The notes: a model not told the origin generated them from the sequence alone. Positions 16,175-25,449 are shown, numbered from the stretch's first letter. The stretch: DNA of 52,666 bases from an archaeon (GCA_020056635.1 JAGVHI010000011.1:1-52666), one strand, 5' to 3'. Made by a program: numbers and translations.

Positions 16175-16354
16175 GCCTTCTTTTTACCGAACATCCTGCG
16201 CGCGGGATGGGGCTACTCGAAACTCTGCGACTGCTGCAAAAATTGAATCGGACAGGGAGATCTTTGGTTGCCTTGGTGAGATAGGGGCAGAAACGCCAGT
16301 TGGGCGAATTGTTAAAAGGGCGAGGGGCAGCTATTGAGCGAGGAGGCGATGATA

Positions 16355-16744
16355 ATGGAGATTGCGGAGCTTTTGCATACTGCAGAAACGGAAAAGGGGT
16401 TTGACGATGCGGTCGTTTCAGTACTTAGGGAAGCGGACAAGAAAGGCTGGGCGCTTTTTGCAGTATATGATGTGAGGGAGAGGCTCCTGGCCAAGGGATT
16501 TTCGCAGGAGAGGCTGAAGATAATTGAGATATGCAACGCAAGGCATGCGAACGGGATGCTTTCCAAGAACAGGCTGGTTTCACTTTGCATGCCTTGCAAA
16601 ATTAACGTGCTTGAACAGGGTGGGAAAGTCATAATTGCCACGATGCGGCCGAGCGCCATGGTGAAATTCTTCCCGGAAATAAGCGAGGGGGATGCTAACG
16701 GGGTTGAAAAGGAGCTTGTGGAAATGGTTGAGGGCGCGCGGTAG
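16355..16744 (+). CDS. DUF302-family protein
   Basis: 129 residues from the ATG at 16355, eight bases after GGAGG; TTG at 16334 and ATG at 16349 are alternatives. GFDDAVVSVLREADKKGWAL followed by a beta strand, then EICNARHANGML, LVSLCMPCKINV and IATMRPSAMVKFF, is the DUF302 pattern. The fold is a small alpha/beta dimer, with family links to redox or heme and sulfur chemistry but no defined activity. The Cys-x-x-Cys (MPC) is intact. A TTAAAAGG TATA box lies at about 16310. Confidence 0.82.
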   Translation: MEIAELLHTAETEKGFDDAVVSVLREADKKGWALFAVYDVRERLLAKGFSQERLKIIEICNARHANGMLSKNRLVSLCMPCKINVLEQGGKVIIATMRPSAMVKFFPEISEGDANGVEKELVEMVEGAR

Positions 16745-16753
16745 GCAATAAGG

Positions 16754-17767
16754 TTACTTTTCAAGCTTGCACTGCCGCAGAATTACCCCTGCATCCGAAA
16801 GCAGTTTGGCAGGAGCCTCCTGCACAGGGTATGCCTCGTTGTACACCACTTCCACTATGCCCGCGTTCACTATCATTTTTGCGCACGTGAGGCATGGGGA
16901 AAATGTGGTGTAGAGAGTCGTGCCCTTTATAGAAATCCCGTGGTAGGCGGACTGCACTATTGCGTTCTCCTCCCCGTGAGAGCAGAGGCATTCATCGAGT
17001 TTTGTGCCCGAATCCGCAAAATTGTTGCACCTTGGGCAGCCCCCTTCCGAGCAGTTTTTCACCCCCCGGGGAGTGCCGTTGTAGCCAGTTGAAACGATGC
17101 GCTTATCCTTTACAATGACTGCAGCCACATGGCGCTTTATGCAGTTGCTCCTTGTGGCAACCACTTGCGCGATTCCCATGAAATATGCGTCCCAGGAGGG
17201 GCGCGTCGGCTTGAACTCGCTCGAGAGTTCCGAGAGGAGCAAATCAACTGCGGCATACAGGTCCTTGTAAGTGGCCTCGTTCACCAGCTTCTTGTCGGAG
17301 AGCGCGAACGTGTCCTTCAGCCTCTGCTGGTGCGCGGCGCCCTCGAGCTCCTTAGCCTCGATTGCAAGGAACGATTCGTACGAGCGCGGGTCGCCCTCGC
17401 GCCTGCGCATCTTCATGCGTTCAAAGCGTATTTTGGGCGAAGCGGTGATGTAGATTAGGACCAGGCCCTGCTTCTCCTTGAGGGCCTGCGCCTCAAGTGG
17501 GTTGCGTATAGAGTCTATTATGTAGTTCTTCTCGGGCTGGACTTTTGCAAGCGTCTTTTTTGCAAGCACGGCAGGGCCGGATTCAGAGCGCATCTGGTTG
17601 CCTTTCGCAATCAGCGCTTCCCGCGTGATTTCCTTCCCTTCATCAGCAAGCGCTTCCCGGATTACATCTGAGAGAGAGAGGTAGTAGAAGCCCTTTTTCT
17701 GCAGGTATTCGGCAACAGTGCCTTTGCCTGCGCAGTTTTCGCCAGTAAGCCCGATAATAAGCCCCAT
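16754..17767 (-). CDS. Fused P-loop nucleotide kinase and dCMP deaminase
   Basis: 337 residues. N-terminal domain (about 1-180): P-loop GENCAGKGT (9-17) and an AAA_18/dephospho-CoA-kinase-like fold with DSIRNP and a lid of MKMRRREGDPRS. C-terminal domain (about 190-337): cytidine/deoxycytidylate deaminase zinc site with H264-x-E266 and C292/C295 (SPCLTCAK), plus an extra CxxxxCPxC cluster around residue 240. dCMP deaminase feeds dUMP to thymidylate synthesis, and a ThyX-like gene lies about 2 kb to the right. Fungal and some archaeal deaminases carry the same kinase fusion. Confidence 0.88.
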   Translation of the reverse strand: MGLIIGLTGENCAGKGTVAEYLQKKGFYYLSLSDVIREALADEGKEITREALIAKGNQMRSESGPAVLAKKTLAKVQPEKNYIIDSIRNPLEAQALKEKQGLVLIYITASPKIRFERMKMRRREGDPRSYESFLAIEAKELEGAAHQQRLKDTFALSDKKLVNEATYKDLYAAVDLLLSELSSEFKPTRPSWDAYFMGIAQVVATRSNCIKRHVAAVIVKDKRIVSTGYNGTPRGVKNCSEGGCPRCNNFADSGTKLDECLCSHGEENAIVQSAYHGISIKGTTLYTTFSPCLTCAKMIVNAGIVEVVYNEAYPVQEAPAKLLSDAGVILRQCKLEK

Positions 17768-17777
17768 TTGCTGCCCC

Positions 17778-18155
17778 CTATTTCCTTGAAAGCGTGAGCT
17801 TGAGTATGCCGTGCCTCATGCTTGTTTTCGCGGTTTCTATAAGCACCTTGCACGGGAGGGGGTAGAGCTTTGGGACTGAGTTTGACTTCCTTGAGGAGAT
17901 TGCAAGCGATTCCTCGCCTATTTCTACCGATATGTCGTCCAATTTCTTTCCGGGAAGGTGTGCAGTGACTATTACGGATTCCCCTTCAAACGAGGATTCC
18001 ACGAGCCAGTCAGCGCCCTCGAGCTCCTCTGCAGACTCGGCTTTCGCAAGGGTCTGCTTCCCATCCGGGCCTGCTTTCACATAGAGCCCGTACCTGGAGA
18101 GCGCCTCATCTTCCTTCTTGCGGAGCCTCTTCTCCAGCTCATCCTTGTCTTCCAT
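17778..18155 (-). CDS. Hsp20/alpha-crystallin-like small heat-shock protein
   Basis: 125 residues. A charged helical N-terminus (about 1-30) precedes a beta-rich domain with VIVTAHLPGKKLDDISVEIGEESLAI, the characteristic middle of the crystallin domain, then LYPLPCKVLIETAKTSMRHGILKLTLSR, the closing strands. The family prevents aggregation of unfolded proteins. A CTTTTTAAACCC box on the minus strand (about 18184-18195) supports the ATG at 18155. Confidence 0.8.
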   Translation of the reverse strand: MEDKDELEKRLRKKEDEALSRYGLYVKAGPDGKQTLAKAESAEELEGADWLVESSFEGESVIVTAHLPGKKLDDISVEIGEESLAISSRKSNSVPKLYPLPCKVLIETAKTSMRHGILKLTLSRK

Positions 18156-18200
18156 TGTCCCCCGGCGTAATTGCCATTCTGGGGTTTAAAAAGGCTTTGC

Positions 18201-19118
18201 CTAAACCAGAAGCGAAAGCAGCCTGGGCAGATCGGCCAGGTCAAGTACTGGCTTAGAATACAAATCGTGGTCGTCCCCTATCCTTGGGCAGGCGGTTGAG
18301 ATGTAGGCATCAAACGAGTTGAAATCATCGAGCGCGCGGGGGTTTATTTCGTTCGAAACAAGCAATACTGCGGTTTTCCCTTTCTCCTCCAGTTTCTTTT
18401 TTGCAAGCCTTGCGCCCGGCAGGTTCATCTGCCCCGCTTTCGTGCAGACCAGTATTCCGAATCGCTTTGCCTGCGAGGCTGCAAGCAATGCGCCTTTCTT
18501 TCTCTTTTCCAGCTTGATTATGTCATCAGTTATCCAGTAGGAGTTCACCTGGAACGGGTCTGCGCAAAGAACCGGCTTTTGGGAGCCTATTCCAAGCGGG
18601 TGGAACCTTCCGCCTCCAAAATAGAGTATTGCGTCTGCATTCTTAGCCGCCTTTTGGGCTGCGATGGAATCACACCCGAGCATTTGGCCTGGGTGCCGAA
18701 CATGGGCGCCCCCTTTTTCAGTAAGGATTTCAAACCCCGCTTTTTCTAGAATGGCTTTGATATCTGCGTACTGCCTGATGTGCTGAACAGTGGTCACAAG
18801 ACCGATTTTCGAGAATTTTTTCGCTTTCAGTTCCGAAATTGCTGCATAGAGGGTTGCTTGCAGAGTTTTCCCGTCTATTTTCTGCTCATATGGGACATAT
18901 TCGATTTCAATATCGGATTTGAGTTTCATGAATTCCGCGTGCCCAAAATGGATAATTTTCTGAGCTCCGACTGCCCTTGCTTCGTCAAGGCAGATATCGC
19001 ACGCTCCATAGCATGCGGAGGAGGAGATGAACACTTCGTGCCCCTCAGACGCGTATTTTTTCGCATAGGCTAGCGCCTCGCGCTTTAGCCCTTCTGGGAA
19101 TTGGAGCATTATTTTCAT
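18201..19118 (-). CDS. dph2: Diphthamide synthesis 3-amino-3-carboxypropyl transferase (Dph2/Dph1 family)
   Basis: 305 residues. It transfers the aminocarboxypropyl group of S-adenosylmethionine to a histidine of elongation factor 2. The radical-SAM-like iron-sulfur cluster is held by cysteines spread over the chain: SACYGACDIC (C36, C40, C43), MLGCDS (about 148), and STACPRIGDD (about 280). GGGRFHPLGI, a family signature, is present. Size fits archaeal enzymes. A CATATAAATC box on the minus strand (about 19152-19163) is a probable promoter, also close to the divergent tRNA-Val promoter. Confidence 0.93.
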   Translation of the reverse strand: MKIMLQFPEGLKREALAYAKKYASEGHEVFISSSACYGACDICLDEARAVGAQKIIHFGHAEFMKLKSDIEIEYVPYEQKIDGKTLQATLYAAISELKAKKFSKIGLVTTVQHIRQYADIKAILEKAGFEILTEKGGAHVRHPGQMLGCDSIAAQKAAKNADAILYFGGGRFHPLGIGSQKPVLCADPFQVNSYWITDDIIKLEKRKKGALLAASQAKRFGILVCTKAGQMNLPGARLAKKKLEEKGKTAVLLVSNEINPRALDDFNSFDAYISTACPRIGDDHDLYSKPVLDLADLPRLLSLLV

Positions 19119-19194
19119 TGGGAATCAACTTGCCTGTCCTCTGAAAGTAGGCAGATTTATATGGCGTTTTCCCATTATATATGTCTTTCCCTTA

Positions 19195-19333
19195 GGGCCC
19201 GTAGTCGAATGGTTAAGACGTCGCTCTCACACAGCGAAGACTCGGGGTTCGATCGAGGAATCGCCGCAATTTTTTTGCCGGCGGTTCCAGAGCTGCCTTC
19301 ACGGCGGCGCTTCCGAGAATCCTCGCGGGCCCA
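19195..19333 (+). tRNA. tRNA-Val(CAC) with an intron in the T-loop
   Basis: The acceptor arm pairs GGGCCCG (19195-19201) with CGGGCCC (19326-19332), with A as discriminator. The anticodon stem TCGCT/AGCGA encloses CTCACAC, giving anticodon CAC (valine). There is no anticodon-loop intron. The T-arm is interrupted instead: removing about 66 bases (roughly 19253-19318) restores T-stem CGGGG/CCTCG with loop TTCGAAT. The exact splice sites could shift by one base (TTCGATT also works). CCA is not encoded. Confidence 0.85.
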
Positions 19334-19342
19334 CTTGAAAAA

Positions 19343-19783
19343 TCAGTTACGTTCCACTTTTCCGCCTAGTTCCTTTAGCACCCCAAACAGGTATTCCCTT
19401 GCTGGCTTTTCCTTTTGCAGGAATTCCTTGTGCAGCTTCTCGAAATCCACAGCCTCGAGAGGGTTGCGGGGGTTCGGGACTATGGTATTTGCCCCTTCTA
19501 TGAACTCTATGTTCAGGTGCGCGAAGTAATTGCGTATTGTGTTCAGCCTGTTCAGGTCTTCTATTTCCACCTTGTCCAGCATTTTATGGCGAACAAGAAG
19601 CTTTTCAATCACCTTGCGCTTGAGCGCGAACGAGAAATACTCATCATAGAGCACTTCAAGTAGGAACTGGCGCGAAACTTTTCCGAAGTATGCCTGCGAG
19701 ATTATTGCGTTTAGCAGGAATTCTATGTTTATGAAGCGTTCGATTACCTCTGCGCGGCATTTGGAGAGCTTTTCTGGTTCCAT
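19343..19783 (-). CDS. HEPN-like all-helical protein
   Basis: 146 residues, almost all helix. The segment LNTIRNYFAHLNIEF contains R84-N85-x3-H89, the R-x4-H motif of HEPN ribonucleases, preceded by helices with an FxxxExLLNAII pattern. HEPN domains are RNases in toxin-antitoxin and CRISPR systems and in rRNA processing. No obvious nucleotidyltransferase (MNT) antitoxin is adjacent. It ends 10 bases from the tRNA-Val gene on the other strand and begins just downstream of the ThyX-like gene, so a housekeeping role is possible. Confidence 0.65.
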   Translation of the reverse strand: MEPEKLSKCRAEVIERFINIEFLLNAIISQAYFGKVSRQFLLEVLYDEYFSFALKRKVIEKLLVRHKMLDKVEIEDLNRLNTIRNYFAHLNIEFIEGANTIVPNPRNPLEAVDFEKLHKEFLQKEKPAREYLFGVLKELGGKVERN

Positions 19784-19787
19784 AGGT

Positions 19788-21446
19788 TCACTTCCCGTAT
19801 TTTTGCTTTAGGGATTCGAGCTTTGCATCTATTTTCTTCTCGGAGTCCAATCGTTCAAGGCCTGAACCGCTCATGTCAACGAACTTCATTCCCGATGCGA
19901 GCAATGGGTGCACTTTTTTTATCTCAAGGAACATTTTCTGCGCCATTGAGCGGTAATCTATGTGCCCCTGGGGCATGGAGCGCAATTCTATCAGGTGGTA
20001 TGCTTCGCGAAGAGTTAGGGTGACATACCAGCGGACCAAAAAGCCCATCGGGACAACGTATTGGGATTCTTCCTTCAGGCCGGCCGCAAGCAATTTGGCA
20101 TAAGTGTCGTGGGCTGCGGTTGCACACTCTTTCACTTCCTCCTCGTACCCCGCATCAGCAAGCTCGAGGGGAATCTCGAACCCGTGCAGCGTGGTGAGCA
20201 ATTGACGCTCTTGAGTTAATTGGCGGTGGCGGTGCAAATCGCGGTACATCCCGAAATTCCCGAGCAATGAGAAAGTGTAATGGATGTTCTCGAATGCGCG
20301 GCCAGGGCGGTGGCGGCGGTTCTGCCTGTTCCCAATGTAGGAAAGCATGAGCTTTTCCTTTTCTGCTTGGGGCATCGAATCGATTTTTGCATAAATTTCA
20401 GAAAGCGAGAGGGTGGAGTGCGGGAATAGCAGTGCAGCAAGCGCTTTGCGCTCAGCATCCGTATCAAAATCCACGAGTTCGACTGAAATCATCGAGGAGT
20501 TGGCTGGCAAGATATTTGGTTCTGCTTGCAGTTTTGCGTTTAGCCCAGTTTCATCTGCTTCTTTTGCAATTGCTCCCCTTACCTCCTTCATATAAGCCTG
20601 CGTAGGCTGCCCGTACCGGTCGTTCGCGCGCTTCACAAAAGAGGGGATTACCTTGGAAAGTTCTGATTGCATTTCGCTTGCAAGCAAGCGTATTTCCGCA
20701 AGGTCGGAGGAATACATCTTGAGCATCAGGTATTCGAACGCGCGCCCATTGCCGTATATGCCAACATTCGTGAATGCGGAAGCAGGAAGGAGGCAGCGGA
20801 GGTTGTCGCACACTTTTGCGCGTATTGCTGAAGCATATGCGCGGTCAGTGGTTTGAGCGTCCTTTGGGAAGCGCTCGGTAAAATAGGCAGTCATTGGCTC
20901 AATAAGCTTGGAATAGGTATCGAACAGGAGGTTGCATGTGGATTCGTATTCGGGCGCGAGGGGCGTTTGCATGATTTTAGGCTCGCGGTAGTAAGAATAT
21001 TTTCCGTTTGCGTCCTTCTGGTTGAAATACACGTAGCGGGTGGATTTCTCAAGTGGCGAAAGCCCGATGCGCGAATCCTCGAGCACTTTTGAGGCTATGT
21101 TGGAAACGTCTTCGCATGCAATGTGCGCACCGCCCAATTCCGCAACCGAATCGTCCCCGTATCCCACGAGAACGCGCTCGTAGAATTCCTCGGCCTTGCG
21201 GATTGCAACAAGCTGGGATTCGCCTGATTCCTTGCCAGTTTGCACGATGTCTGAGAAACCTGATTCTTGGTTGTTTATGAACTCATCAAGCAAAACACGC
21301 CGCAGGCTCTTGCTCGAGCGAGAATAGCGGGAAAATAGCGCGCCCATCACTACTTCTGGTAGATTAATCAGCGCGAATATCGGCTTATCAGTGTTGGTGC
21401 AGAACTTAGAGAGAATCCTCTGATCTGCTTCTGTGAAATTGTCCAT
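19788..21446 (-). CDS. Double-length ThyX-like (FAD-dependent thymidylate synthase) homologue
   Basis: 552 residues from the ATG at 21446, behind GGGGGC; the GTG at 21455 is in frame. It is about twice the length of classic ThyX. The N-half carries a partial signature ending S-P-L-E-K-S-T-R-Y, and the C-half carries RHRQLTQERQ, resembling RHRxxSxNExSxR but split and altered. ThyX makes dTMP from dUMP using FADH2 and methylene-tetrahydrofolate. Long bacterial relatives are annotated as ThyX, but activity is not certain here. A kinase-dCMP deaminase fusion lies nearby. Confidence 0.78.
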   Translation of the reverse strand: MDNFTEADQRILSKFCTNTDKPIFALINLPEVVMGALFSRYSRSSKSLRRVLLDEFINNQESGFSDIVQTGKESGESQLVAIRKAEEFYERVLVGYGDDSVAELGGAHIACEDVSNIASKVLEDSRIGLSPLEKSTRYVYFNQKDANGKYSYYREPKIMQTPLAPEYESTCNLLFDTYSKLIEPMTAYFTERFPKDAQTTDRAYASAIRAKVCDNLRCLLPASAFTNVGIYGNGRAFEYLMLKMYSSDLAEIRLLASEMQSELSKVIPSFVKRANDRYGQPTQAYMKEVRGAIAKEADETGLNAKLQAEPNILPANSSMISVELVDFDTDAERKALAALLFPHSTLSLSEIYAKIDSMPQAEKEKLMLSYIGNRQNRRHRPGRAFENIHYTFSLLGNFGMYRDLHRHRQLTQERQLLTTLHGFEIPLELADAGYEEEVKECATAAHDTYAKLLAAGLKEESQYVVPMGFLVRWYVTLTLREAYHLIELRSMPQGHIDYRSMAQKMFLEIKKVHPLLASGMKFVDMSGSGLERLDSEKKIDAKLESLKQKYGK

Positions 21447-21542
21447 TGCCCCCACTAAGAGAGAATTGGAGTGGAAAAAATATAAGCAAGCCCTTTGGCG
21501 CGGAATCGGATTTAAATATAATTTGTTATAATAACTGAATAT

Positions 21543-22763
21543 ATGTTGGATGCGAAAAGGACGCGGGAGCTTGCTACCGAGGCATTGAGGCTGCTAGGGG
21601 AGCTCCGCTCCGAGTGCCAGGGATTTTGCGGGCCTGGGGTGGAGTCGGTAGTCAGGATGATGGAGCGGGACGCGGAGAAAGTCGCGAGGGAAGCGAGCGG
21701 AATCTATCAAAATGCATCGCAGGAAAGGTCGATGAGACTGGGAATGCTCCGGCTGTTCCGGGACAAGTATGCGCCCACGCTTATGCCGGAGGCGGCGTTC
21801 CTTGAATTTTCCCGGAATTTTTCTGCATGCAAAGCCATCTCGGACAAAGTGCAGGCAGACGGGATGGCAAAGCGGCTGTGGGAAGATGTTAGGAAATTCA
21901 TTTGGGAAACTTCCATGCAAAACGAGAAGCGCATTGAGAACGGCAGGCTGATCGGGTGGTGGGGGGCACTTGCGCTCATGGCAAGCGCGGAGGAGAGCGG
22001 GGAAAAAAAGGGCAAGAGCCCAGAGCTGCCGAAAGATGAGAGGTTCCAGATCAGGAATGAATCACCAGAAGTGAGGGGAAGAGAGCCGGGGAAAAAAACC
22101 ATTAGGAAACCGAAGGAACGCCAGCCCGCGCCAAGATACTTGAAAGAGGCAGGGAGTGTGACAGAGGGGAATGGGATTGGAGATGGTGAAGTGAACAGTG
22201 CGCGGGAGGAGGAAGGCACAAACACTGCGGCTGCGCCGGTTGTTGAAGTGAGAGAACTCAGGGTGGAAAGTGCTGTGGAAACAATAACGAGCGAGTCCAA
22301 ACTGCCTCCGAACGCTAGCCCTCCCGCCGAATCAAAAGCCGAGAAGCCCCCGCATGATGCAAAAAAAAGGACTGGGAATTCAAAGGGCGATGAACGCGCC
22401 CATCCGCCGCGGATTGACCAGGAAGACCATGAGGCGCTCATGCGGATTTTCGTGATAGTGGCAGGCTGCTTCTGGAGGGAGCAGCTATGGGCGAACAATG
22501 CGGGCGTCCTGGTGCTTGTTGATGTGCAGAAGGAGCTTATTTTCAACAGGAGGGATGTTGCGGATGTGGCAAGGAAGCACAGGCTTAAGGAGCACTGGGT
22601 GGCAGGGATATTTGAGGCGGCTGCGAAAGCGATGAGGGAGAGGAAAATGGGCGAGTTCGCCCCGGATGGGAAGCTGCAGTTCGCGGACAGGGGTTCGAAA
22701 GAGTTTCCAGCAAGAGAGCCAAGCTGTGCTGAAGCTGCAGCTAGGAAAAGGGCATCGCATTAG
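21543..22763 (+). CDS. Uncharacterised protein with disordered middle and C-terminal domain
   Basis: 406 residues. A helical N-domain (about 1-155) is followed by a long charged, Pro/Glu/Lys-rich linker (about 160-290) and a C-terminal helical domain (about 295-390). The last domain reads LMRIFVIVAGCFWREQLWANN and NRRDVADVARKHRLKEHWVAGIF, which has a helix-turn-helix flavour. A TATA box (TTTAAATATAA, 21510-21520) gives an almost leaderless start at 21543. The gene ends 46 bases before the AlaRS start. I do not recognise a family. Confidence 0.65.
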   Translation: MLDAKRTRELATEALRLLGELRSECQGFCGPGVESVVRMMERDAEKVAREASGIYQNASQERSMRLGMLRLFRDKYAPTLMPEAAFLEFSRNFSACKAISDKVQADGMAKRLWEDVRKFIWETSMQNEKRIENGRLIGWWGALALMASAEESGEKKGKSPELPKDERFQIRNESPEVRGREPGKKTIRKPKERQPAPRYLKEAGSVTEGNGIGDGEVNSAREEEGTNTAAAPVVEVRELRVESAVETITSESKLPPNASPPAESKAEKPPHDAKKRTGNSKGDERAHPPRIDQEDHEALMRIFVIVAGCFWREQLWANNAGVLVLVDVQKELIFNRRDVADVARKHRLKEHWVAGIFEAAAKAMRERKMGEFAPDGKLQFADRGSKEFPAREPSCAEAAARKRASH

Positions 22764-22809
22764 CGTTTTTTGCGAGAGTTTTAAAGAATTGGGAGAGAAA
22801 GCCCAACCT

Positions 22810-25449
22810 ATGGTCACAAAGGACGAGCTTCGGGCCCAATTCCGCAAGGATTGGCAGAAGCATTACAAAATCGGCGCGCTGACCGAGAAAGGATACACCA
22901 GGCAGCAGTGCAAAAAATGCAACCGGTTCTTCTGGTCCGTGGCGCAGCGCGAAATTTGCGGGGATTCCGGGTGCATGGGGTACACGTTCATAGGGGATGC
23001 GCCTGCGAAAAAGCCATTGTCCTATGTGGAAACTTGGAAAACACTGGAAAAGTATTTTGTGAAAAACGGGCACACAAGCGTGAAACCGTATCCAACAGTG
23101 TGCAGGTGGCGGGATGACTTGTATTTCACCATCGCATCGATAAATGATTTCCAGCCTTATGTGGTGAACGGGGAGATTGAGCCTCCGGGAAATCCCCTGA
23201 TAGTGCCGCAAACCTGCATCCGCTTTTCAGATATTGCAAATGTAGGGGTGACTGGGAGGCATTTCACGAATTTTGTGATGGTGGGGCAGCACGCGTTCAA
23301 CACAAAAAAGACCGGGCAGTTCTATTGGAAAGAGGAGGCCATTTCGCACGATTTGGGGTACTTGAAAGCGCTGGGGATTGATGAGCGGGAACTGGTGTTC
23401 CAGGAGGACGTGTGGATGGGCGGCGGGAATTTCGGCCCGTGCATCGAATATTTCGCAGGCGGGCTGGAATTGGGGAACTGCGTGTTTATGCAGTATGCAA
23501 TAACCAGCGAGGGGACAAAGGAATTGCCCACCAAAGTGATTGATATGGGCGCAGGGCTCAACAGGCTTGCATGGATTACGCATGGGGCGCCCACTTCCTA
23601 CGAAATAGTGTTCGGGTCAGTTATTGAGAAAATGAAAAGGGATGCGGGAGTCGATATTGAGAAAAAGCTGTTTTTGGAATATGCAAAACTCTCCGGCGGG
23701 CTGGATGTGGAGGAGGCGAAGAATTACCAGGCTGAGAAGGAAATGGTGGCAACGGCGCTGGGAACAGATGTGAAAACGCTCTTTGGGAAGCTGCGAAAAT
23801 TGCAAAGCCTGTATGCAGCAGCGGACCACATTTGCACCGTGCTGTTCACCACAACTGACGGGATGCTGCCAAGCAACTCTGGCGGCGGGTACAATTTACG
23901 CATGATACTGCGCAGGGTGTTTGCGGAAAACGAGGAGCTGGGCCTCAATATCGATTATGCTGCGGCTGTTGCGGGGCATGCGAGGGAATTGCGCGAAATA
24001 TTCCCGCATTTGGGGGAAGGGGTTGCCACAACAGTTGATGTGATTGCTGAGGAGAGGAAGAAATACGCGGTTTCGCAGGAGAAGGGGAGGGGGAAAGTCG
24101 CGAACATGATTGCAAAAGCTAGGGGAACAGGAAGAGGCATTGGAGAAGCTGAGCTGGTTACGCTTTACCAGTCGGATGGGATTCCGCCTGAGCTTGTTGA
24201 GCAGTTGGCAGCCAAAGAAGGGTTTGAGGTAAAGGTTCCTGACAATTTCTATGCAAAGGTGCGGCACGCGGATGAGGAAGTGGAAGAGAAAAAAATGGAC
24301 CTGAGCGAGTATGAGAAGACCGCGCAGATGTATTATGAAGGAGTTTATGAGTTCGATGCGAAAGTTGCGGGCGTGAAGGGAAAGTACGTGATACTGGATA
24401 AAACTGCATTCTACCCTGAAGGCGGAGGGCAGTGCGCAGATGCGGGATCGCTTAATGGGGAAAGAGTGGTTAACGTTGCAAAAGAAGCAGGGGTTGCGCT
24501 GCATGAGGTTGCGCATCCGGAAAAGTTCAAATCAGGGATGAAAGTGCACGGGGAGGTGGACAGGGAGAGAAGGCTGCAAATCACCAGGAACCACTCTGCG
24601 GTGCATCTTCTGAATGCGGCAGCAAGGAAGGTGCTGGGAAACCACGTGTGGCAGGGCGGAAGCTACAAAGATGAGCACAAGGCGACCCTTGATATAACGC
24701 ATTACAAGCACGTGAGCAAGGAGCAGCTTTGGCAGATTGAGAGGCTTATTAACGATTATGTGATGGCGGACATGCCAATTGCGCTGCAGGTTTTGCCAAG
24801 GGGCGAAGCTGAAGGGAAGTACGGGTTTAGGCTGTACCAGGGGGGCGCGGTGCCAGGAAAGGAGCTTCGAGTGGTGTCGATTGGGGACGTGGACCACGAG
24901 GCATGCGGCGGGACCCATTACGTGATAAAGCGGACTGGGGAGATAGGGCCTGTGCGCGTGGTGAAATGCGAGGGGATTCAGGACGGGTTTGAGAGGATCA
25001 CTATAAAGGCGGGGAAAGCTGCTGCGGAATATTCGCTTGCAAGGGAAAGGCTGCTTGAGGAGGCATCGGAATCGGTGAAAGTGCCGCCGGAGCAGCTTCC
25101 TGCGACTGTGCGAAGGTTTTTTGAAGAATGGAAGGAGAGGGGCAAGTCACTTGAGCAGTATTCGAAAGTTGCAGCAGAGGGCGAGGCTGAAAGGATTGTG
25201 CATGAAGCAAATGCAAAAGGGCAAAAGATAGCGAGGGCTGCCGGGTTGCCGTATCCTGCAAAGACGCTTGGGATGATTGCGGAATCTGTCTCGAAAAAAG
25301 GGATAGGGGTAGTGCTGGTCGGAAGCGATGGGTATGTGGTTGCAAGGTGCCCGATAGGGGCAGGAAATGCATTGGAACTGCTCAAAAAAGAAGGGGCAGT
25401 AGGGGGCGGTAACGAGTCTTTTGCACAGGGGAAGATTGTGAAAAGATAA
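22810..25449 (+). CDS. alaS: Alanyl-tRNA synthetase (archaeal type)
   Basis: 879 residues from the ATG at 22810; upstream in-frame codons back to 22666 overlap the preceding gene. It charges tRNA-Ala. Features: an N-terminal zinc-type cluster (CKKCNRFFW, later CGDSGC), class II catalytic motifs within about 60-300 (GNPLIVPQTCIRF), the editing site HxxxH in RNHSAVHLL, and CGGTH completing the editing zinc site, then a C-Ala-like domain. The N-terminal cysteine extension is the archaeal form of AlaRS. The length is typical. Confidence 0.95.
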   Translation: MVTKDELRAQFRKDWQKHYKIGALTEKGYTRQQCKKCNRFFWSVAQREICGDSGCMGYTFIGDAPAKKPLSYVETWKTLEKYFVKNGHTSVKPYPTVCRWRDDLYFTIASINDFQPYVVNGEIEPPGNPLIVPQTCIRFSDIANVGVTGRHFTNFVMVGQHAFNTKKTGQFYWKEEAISHDLGYLKALGIDERELVFQEDVWMGGGNFGPCIEYFAGGLELGNCVFMQYAITSEGTKELPTKVIDMGAGLNRLAWITHGAPTSYEIVFGSVIEKMKRDAGVDIEKKLFLEYAKLSGGLDVEEAKNYQAEKEMVATALGTDVKTLFGKLRKLQSLYAAADHICTVLFTTTDGMLPSNSGGGYNLRMILRRVFAENEELGLNIDYAAAVAGHARELREIFPHLGEGVATTVDVIAEERKKYAVSQEKGRGKVANMIAKARGTGRGIGEAELVTLYQSDGIPPELVEQLAAKEGFEVKVPDNFYAKVRHADEEVEEKKMDLSEYEKTAQMYYEGVYEFDAKVAGVKGKYVILDKTAFYPEGGGQCADAGSLNGERVVNVAKEAGVALHEVAHPEKFKSGMKVHGEVDRERRLQITRNHSAVHLLNAAARKVLGNHVWQGGSYKDEHKATLDITHYKHVSKEQLWQIERLINDYVMADMPIALQVLPRGEAEGKYGFRLYQGGAVPGKELRVVSIGDVDHEACGGTHYVIKRTGEIGPVRVVKCEGIQDGFERITIKAGKAAAEYSLARERLLEEASESVKVPPEQLPATVRRFFEEWKERGKSLEQYSKVAAEGEAERIVHEANAKGQKIARAAGLPYPAKTLGMIAESVSKKGIGVVLVGSDGYVVARCPIGAGNALELLKKEGAVGGGNESFAQGKIVKR

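Noticed and set aside
16171-16284. 37-codon frame overlapping the UMP kinase stop by ATGA
   Set aside because: No family features and the gap is only ~150 bases; the overlap alone is weak evidence.
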